From positions 1 through 64,000 of the forward strand of contig JAKLJG010000006.1 in the NCBI GenBank assembly GCA_023151255.1: a DNA stretch of 64,000 nt, written 5' to 3'. The position numbers and the translations under genes are program-made. The stretch is from Cyclobacteriaceae bacterium (GTDB lineage: Bacteria > Bacteroidota > Bacteroidia > Cytophagales > Cyclobacteriaceae). Under the pieces are notes generated by a model. It ran no database searches and was not told the origin of the DNA. It worked only from the letters and a program-made list of their open reading frames with translations. Shown one piece after another: positions 59,406-64,000 of the stretch (the stretch's first letter is position 1; each line of letters starts with the position of its first letter).

Positions 59406-61364
59406 CTACCCTTCCCGTTCGCGCTTGATCTTGATTTTGGCAGGCGGGCCTACCTGGATGGGAGCCTTTTCAATTTCCAGGTTGGCGGTTTCAATGCCGT
59501 AATGTTCTTCGGTTGAAAGACTGAACTTTTTAAGAATCCGGTATCCCTGAATGATTAGCCGGTCGAAATTGGATATTTCGCTGTCGGGCGAGGCCCACGA
59601 CTGAATGATAATAAACTTAAAATCGGCAGTCTGGCTGTATTTGTGCAGCGATGGATAGGGGCTAATCAGATCAATCTCACCACTGTCAGCCATCTCGTGT
59701 ACAATTTTATTAAAGATTAAATTAATGCGGTGGTCGGCTTTAAAACCAAGTTTAATACGAACGAAAAAACACTTTTTAGGAATGATGGTATCAACTGAAT
59801 ATTTACTGGTAAATGGACTGTCCACCGTATCTACGTGCAGGAACCAGTACACATCGGCACGCTTGGGCCGTTTTCGGAAGATGGAGTAAATGATGTTGGA
59901 ATCAATGTATCGCTTGCTGTCGGCCACGGCCAGGAATACCAGGTTGGTGGCTTCTTTGGGCACCGTCTCATCGGCCTGCAAATCCTTTATCATTTCCACA
60001 TAATGTTTCAGGTCAACAAACTCGGTATGACGGGTGCGCAGTTTACGGGCACGCAACTGCACAAACAAGATGATGAATAAAATGCCGGCCATGGTAAAGG
60101 AGAACCAGCCGCCATGTGAAAACTTATCGAGGTTGGAGACAAGGAACATGCCCTCCAGAGAGAAGAAAACCAGTCCGAGGGCAACCGAGCGCAGGGTTGA
60201 TTTTTTCGACAACGAAAAATAATACACCAACAGGGAACTGGTCATCAGCATATCAATAGTAATGGCCAGGCCATACGCACCCTCCATGGCCGATGATTCG
60301 CGGAAGATCAATACAACCAGTATGCAACCGAGCATTAATATCCAGTTGATGGACGGAATGTAGATCTGCCCCTTGGTTTGGCTGGGGTAGCGCACGCGGG
60401 TCATCGGCCATAGCTTTAACTTCATGGCTTCGTTAACCAGCGTAAATGTTCCCGAAATCAGCGCCTGGCTGGCAATGATGGCAGCCATGGTGGCGATGAT
60501 GATACCCAGGGGTAAAAACCATTGCGGCATGATGGCATAAAAGGGTATCTGCTCATTCAGCAAGGCGCCTTCCTGACTAAGCAACCATGCGGCCTGGCCA
60601 AAGTAGTTGAGCAGTAACGTGGTTTTAACAAACACCCAGCCTACACGAATGTTGCCCTTGCCCACGTGGCCCAGATCCGAATACAAGGCCTCCGCTCCGG
60701 TAGTACACAGAAATACGGCTCCAAGAATCCAGAATCCACCCGGGTATTTTGTAAGCAGGTTGATGGCATACCAGGGATTAATGGCTTCCAGTACCCCGGG
60801 ATTATTGATGAGTTGCAGGGTACCCATGGTACCGATGGTAATAAACCAAACAAACATTATCGGGCCGAATGTAGAGCCCACAATACCAGTGCCCACCTGC
60901 TGGAAAAGAAAAAGCCCGATAAGAATAGCAATGACAATCTGAACCGTAGGGATGTCTGGATTGTATATCCGCAAACCTTCTATGGCTGACGACACACTAA
61001 TGGCCGGAGTTATAAACCCGTCAGAAATAAGAGTGGCGCAGCCGATGATGGCCGGATACACCACCCAGCCGGCTTTGTACCTGCGCACCAGGGCATAGAG
61101 AGCAAAAATTCCACCTTCACCTTTGTTATCGGCATTCAGCGCCAGGTAAATGTACTTGATGGTGGTGATTAGGGTGAGGGTCCAGAACACGCATGAGAGC
61201 CCGCCATAGATGAGTTCTTTGGTAATAATGTGCTCACCAACAATGGCTTTAAACACATAAAGAGGCGAGGTGCCGATGTCGCCATAGATAATACCCAGTG
61301 AAATTAACACCCCGGCCGATGAGAGAGGAATGCTGTACTTATTACTTGCTTCGGACTCAGCCAT
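59406..61364 (-). CDS. kup: Kup-type potassium uptake protein
   Basis: A protein of 652 residues with about 12 membrane segments, followed by a cytosolic C-terminal domain of about 190 residues. The N-terminus has the KUP signature GIIYGDIGTSPLYVFKAI, followed by ALNADNKGEGGIFALYAL and GDGFITPAISVLSA-type helices (here SDGFITPAISVSSAIEGL). Imports K+ with protons. A -7-like TACCTTTA lies between it and the upstream NADH dehydrogenase gene, 31 bases away. The C-terminal domain ends with a basic tail (KIKIKREREG). Confidence 0.95.
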   Translation of the reverse strand: MAESEASNKYSIPLSSAGVLISLGIIYGDIGTSPLYVFKAIVGEHIITKELIYGGLSCVFWTLTLITTIKYIYLALNADNKGEGGIFALYALVRRYKAGWVVYPAIIGCATLISDGFITPAISVSSAIEGLRIYNPDIPTVQIVIAILIGLFLFQQVGTGIVGSTFGPIMFVWFITIGTMGTLQLINNPGVLEAINPWYAINLLTKYPGGFWILGAVFLCTTGAEALYSDLGHVGKGNIRVGWVFVKTTLLLNYFGQAAWLLSQEGALLNEQIPFYAIMPQWFLPLGIIIATMAAIIASQALISGTFTLVNEAMKLKLWPMTRVRYPSQTKGQIYIPSINWILMLGCILVVLIFRESSAMEGAYGLAITIDMLMTSSLLVYYFSLSKKSTLRSVALGLVFFSLEGMFLVSNLDKFSHGGWFSFTMAGILFIILFVQLRARKLRTRHTEFVDLKHYVEMIKDLQADETVPKEATNLVFLAVADSKRYIDSNIIYSIFRKRPKRADVYWFLHVDTVDSPFTSKYSVDTIIPKKCFFVRIKLGFKADHRINLIFNKIVHEMADSGEIDLISPYPSLHKYSQTADFKFIIIQSWASPDSEISNFDRLIIQGYRILKKFSLSTEEHYGIETANLEIEKAPIQVGPPAKIKIKREREG

Positions 61365-61395
61365 GATTAATTAAAGGTATAAAAGCGCTTCATTT

Positions 61396-62700
61396 TTAAC
61401 TAACACCTTCTTTATTCCTGCTGATGATCAATCGGTTACTTTTATCATACGAGAAATAACTCCATAACCAGGAGAACATCACAAACACTTTATTTTTGAA
61501 GCCAATGATGTAGAGTAGGTGCACAAGCATCCAAACATACCACGCGAAGAAACCCTGAAACCTGAATTTGCCCAGGTCTACCACAGCCCGGTTACGGCCA
61601 ATGGTGGCCATGGTACCTTTGTCGAAATACCGGAAGGGTACCATTTCTTTTTTACGGATGAGTCGCTTCAGGTTGCGGGCCAGTACCCTGCCTTGTTGTA
61701 TGGCGGGCGGGGCCATCATCGGGTGGCCGGCCGGATAGGCGCTGTCGCCCTCCATTAAGGCGGCATCGCCAATGGCAAAAATATTTTCGTAGCCAATCAC
61801 TTTATTGAATTCATCCACCCGTATTCTTCCTGATTTGGAAATGCAATCGGTTTTTAAGCCTTCAATCGGATGTGCTTTTACACCGGCCGCCCAAACCAGT
61901 GTACGACTTATTAGTTTTTCTCCGGTATTAAACAGCACTTCGTAGCCGTCATATGATTTTACTGTGCAGTTCAGGTGAACTTTAACGCCCATTTGTTGAA
62001 GGTACTCCAACGCTTTTTCTGAAGCCTGCTTAGACATGCCGTTAAGCAGGCGCGGGCCAGCTTCAACCAGGTGGATGTCCATGTGGCTGAGCTCCAGTTC
62101 AGGATAATCTTTAGGGAAGACATGCTGCTTTAACTCCGAAAGGGCTCCGGCCAGTTCAACACCAGTTGGCCCGCCTCCCACAATTACAAAGTCCATCAAA
62201 CTGTTCATCATTTCCGGATCGTCCGTGAGCAATGCGGTTTCAAAGTTGCGGATGATGGTATTGCGCAGCTTAATGGCGTCTACAATGGTTTTCATCGGTA
62301 TGGCGTGCTGCTCTACATCGGCCATACCGTAGTAGTTGGTGGTGGCGCCATGGGCAAGTACCAGGTAATCGTACTTAACACCCCCAATGGATGTTTCGAT
62401 GTAGTTTTCCTCCGGTTTAATGCTGATGACTTCACCCATACGGAAGTAGAAATCGGACTGATTGGCGAACCGCTTGCGAAAGGGAAATACAATTGAACTG
62501 GTTTCAAGGCCCGAAGTAGCCACCTGGTAGAGCAAAGGCTGAAAGGTGTGGTGGTTATACCGGTCGAAAAGGACCACCTGCGCTTTGGCGCCTCTTAAAC
62601 CCTTTGCAACTTGCAGGCCGGCAAAGCCTCCGCCTATAATAATTACCCGGGGTTTGCCCAGGTCGGCTATGCGGGTTCGGGTTGTAATCAGTTTGGCCAT
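61396..62700 (-). CDS. ndh: Type II NADH dehydrogenase (NDH-2)
   Basis: A flavoprotein of 434 residues. FAD-binding VIIIGGGFAGLQVAKGL near 19-35, NADH-binding VIVGGGPTGVELAGALSEL near 173, and the second FAD site IFAIGDAALMEG. A C-terminal hydrophobic stretch (YVWMLVHLLYIIGFKNKVFVM) probably anchors it to the inner membrane face. Oxidises NADH and reduces quinone without proton pumping. A good promoter lies directly ahead. Length normal for NDH-2. Confidence 0.93.
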   Translation of the reverse strand: MAKLITTRTRIADLGKPRVIIIGGGFAGLQVAKGLRGAKAQVVLFDRYNHHTFQPLLYQVATSGLETSSIVFPFRKRFANQSDFYFRMGEVISIKPEENYIETSIGGVKYDYLVLAHGATTNYYGMADVEQHAIPMKTIVDAIKLRNTIIRNFETALLTDDPEMMNSLMDFVIVGGGPTGVELAGALSELKQHVFPKDYPELELSHMDIHLVEAGPRLLNGMSKQASEKALEYLQQMGVKVHLNCTVKSYDGYEVLFNTGEKLISRTLVWAAGVKAHPIEGLKTDCISKSGRIRVDEFNKVIGYENIFAIGDAALMEGDSAYPAGHPMMAPPAIQQGRVLARNLKRLIRKKEMVPFRYFDKGTMATIGRNRAVVDLGKFRFQGFFAWYVWMLVHLLYIIGFKNKVFVMFSWLWSYFSYDKSNRLIISRNKEGVS

Positions 62701-62720
62701 GAAAGCCCTAAAAGCGGGCG

Positions 62721-62750
62721 CAAAGTTAATTGCCCTAATGGTATTGCAAA
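62721..62750 (-). promoter_or_regulatory. Promoter of the NDH-2 gene
   Basis: On the minus strand TTTG, an 18-base spacer, and the -7 box TAACTTTG (62721-62728), an exact TAnnTTTG match. The -7 box ends 20 bases ahead of the ATG. One of the clearest promoters in the window. Confidence 0.65.
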
Positions 62751-62809
62751 GGCTAAGTTCATTTATTAAAAAATAACGCAGGGCTATTACTTGTGTTCAA
62801 AATGAGCCT

Positions 62810-62817
62810 TATTTTTG
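62810..62817 (+). promoter_or_regulatory. -7 box TATTTTTG of the coiled-coil lipoprotein gene
   Basis: An exact TAnnTTTG match, 26 bases ahead of the ATG at 62844. TTG at 62791-62793 is 16 bases upstream, a little shorter than the usual -33 spacing. Confidence 0.5.
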
Positions 62818-62843
62818 ACTTGCCTAATTAAATAAGTTCCGAT

Positions 62844-63587
62844 ATGAAAAAGTTAGTTGTTGGTATGCTTAGTGCTATTTCTTTAGCCGGTTGTGGTACC
62901 AAAGAAAAGGTGGCATTGCAGGCCCAGGTTGATTCCCTGCGGGTTGAACTGGAGGCCTCCCAACGGATGACCAACACCCTGATGGAGGTCGGTATGCTGA
63001 TGGACTCCATCGATGCCAACCGGCAACTGCTGCGCATCAACATGGTTGAGGGTACTACGTATGACGACTATACCTCGCGCATGCGCGACATCAACAACTA
63101 CGTAAAGGAAACCGAGAAAAAAATTGATGACCTGGAAAAATCATTAAGAAAAGCGCAGGGCAATGCTTCGGCTTATGCCAAACAGATAAAAAAGCTAAAA
63201 GAAGATTTGCAGGCAAAAACCAATGAACTTGTTGCCCTGCAGGAGCAGGTTGAAAAATACCGAAACGAGAACAAGAACCTGATAAGCCTTGCTGAAATGC
63301 AATCGGCTGAACTAAATGACAAGGAGGCGCAGATACTGGCTAAGGAAGCTGAACTGGCCCTGATTGAAGCGCGCATCCAGGAGTTGATGATCCAATCTAA
63401 AGTAAGTGAGGCCGATGCCCTGTATGCCCGCGCCCAGGCCGTTGAAGAAGCGGCCAACCGTACCAAATTGGCTCCGAAAAAGAAAAAGGAAACCTTAAAA
63501 GAGGCGCTGGATCTTTACAAGAAGGCTTTATCTCTGGGCAAGAAAGAAGCCGAAGCAAAAATCAACGAACTGGAAAAAAAGCTCTGA
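62844..63587 (+). CDS. Coiled-coil lipoprotein
   Basis: A lipoprotein of 247 residues with lipobox LAGC (Cys17). Nearly all the rest is heptad-rich coiled coil (about 25-200, for example YVKETEKKIDDLEKSLRKA and NELVALQEQVEKYRNENKN), ending in a lysine- and glutamate-rich stretch. Such proteins act as envelope spacers or scaffolds. No family recognised. Convergent with the CaCA exchanger gene, with only 2 bases between their ends. Confidence 0.85.
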   Translation: MKKLVVGMLSAISLAGCGTKEKVALQAQVDSLRVELEASQRMTNTLMEVGMLMDSIDANRQLLRINMVEGTTYDDYTSRMRDINNYVKETEKKIDDLEKSLRKAQGNASAYAKQIKKLKEDLQAKTNELVALQEQVEKYRNENKNLISLAEMQSAELNDKEAQILAKEAELALIEARIQELMIQSKVSEADALYARAQAVEEAANRTKLAPKKKKETLKEALDLYKKALSLGKKEAEAKINELEKKL

Positions 63588-63589
63588 GT

Positions 63590-64000
63590 TCACGCAAGCC
63601 CTTCTTCCATCCCGATCAGGAAAACCGTGTACATAATGTAGCCAAGCAATAACAACAATGCTTCCCAGCGATCAAGTTTGCGGGTGTTGAGGGTAAACAT
63701 AAAAATCATCAGCACAACGGTTGCCACTCCCAGTACGTTCAAATCGAAATTCATCGCGGTATTGTAACCAATCGGGCTGATGATGCCGGTTATACCCAGG
63801 ATGAAGAATATGTTGAAGATGTTAGAGCCCACCACGTTGCCAATGGCGATGTCGGTATTTTTTCGGTAGGCCGCAACAGCCGAAGTGGCCAGTTCGGGCA
63901 AGGAGGTGCCAATTGCCAGAATGGTGAGACCGATGAGTTTTTGGCTAAGCCCGAAATGTTCGGCCAGTTTAACCGCATTGTCCACCACCAGCTTACCACC
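63590..64000 (-). CDS. CaCA-family Na+/Ca2+ exchanger, C-terminal part (cut by window edge)
   Basis: About 137 residues are visible, open to the window end. The sequence GLTILAIGTSLPELATSAVAA carries the alpha-repeat motif of calcium/cation antiporters (the second repeat), followed by NVVGSNIFNIFFILGITGI and two more helices. The start is outside the window; the GTG at 63988 is internal. It exchanges Ca2+ for Na+ or H+ at the inner membrane. Confidence 0.88.
   Translation of the reverse strand, partial: GGKLVVDNAVKLAEHFGLSQKLIGLTILAIGTSLPELATSAVAAYRKNTDIAIGNVVGSNIFNIFFILGITGIISPIGYNTAMNFDLNVLGVATVVLMIFMFTLNTRKLDRWEALLLLLGYIMYTVFLIGMEEGLA

Noticed and set aside
1-64000. CRISPR array, rRNA or tRNA genes, insertion sequences, prophage
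   Set aside because: No regularly spaced repeats, no tRNA-like T-loop with flanking stems, and no transposase, integrase or phage structural proteins were seen.

Overview
The window reads as chromosomal DNA of a Bacteroidota bacterium, most likely of the Cytophagales type. The evidence is the -7 box TAnnTTTG in front of several genes, the roughly 800-residue double-FtsX permeases, a HmuY-type lipoprotein beside a TonB receptor, a YfhO-family membrane protein, a fused isobutyryl-CoA mutase (IcmF) and an AddAB-type nuclease with a C-terminal iron-sulfur nuclease domain. No rRNA, tRNA, CRISPR array, transposase or integrase was recognised. Genus and species cannot be fixed from the sequence alone.

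Layout. 1-1127: two tandem paralogous small secreted proteins. 1172-3645: an Mla-type lipid transport operon (permease, ATPase, MCE protein). 3737-7156: icmF. 7200-8895: an accessory island with a VOC protein, a doubtful small frame and a HEPN-like protein, whose joints carry recurring short core sequences like those of integron cassettes. 8943-13389: a BNR-repeat protein, a universal stress protein and a YfhO protein. 13428-19247: a molybdenum-cofactor cluster (moaA, a SUOX-fold protein, moaD, moaE, mobA, an ion channel, moaC, moeA). 19283-23754: ffh, a DUF2911 protein, and a RimB/RimK/aspartoacylase trio. 24066-26516: a lone FtsX permease. 26662-28653: a DUF2911/TPR remnant, a DUF1801/YdeI protein and an AraC regulator.

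28819-34963 looks like a heme or metal acquisition region: TonB receptor, HmuY-type lipoprotein, membrane protein, PepSY-type membrane protein, and a lipoprotein related to CbiX/CbiK chelatases under a perfect 23-bp palindromic operator. 35026-43333 holds a terpenoid-cyclase-fold exported protein, a WYL regulator, an exported D-aminoacylase, a TPR histidine kinase and a membrane-anchored patatin. 43454-49568 is an addA/addB-like recombination pair. 49580-59271 is an operon of four paralogous MacB/FtsX permeases with no ATPase gene nearby; its upstream region carries two spaced palindromes and a sigma-54-like -24 element. 59406-64000 holds kup, a type II NADH dehydrogenase, a coiled-coil lipoprotein and the C-terminal end of a CaCA cation exchanger cut by the window edge.

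Functional ties. The Moco genes form three transcription units running in alternating directions, and an ion channel is translationally coupled inside one of them. The heme region combines outer-membrane import, surface binding, inner-membrane PepSY protein and a periplasmic chelatase-like protein. The most unusual parts are the cassette-like island at 7200-8895, the metalloregulator-type palindrome at 34608-34630, and the tandem Crp/Fnr-type boxes ahead of the universal stress gene.
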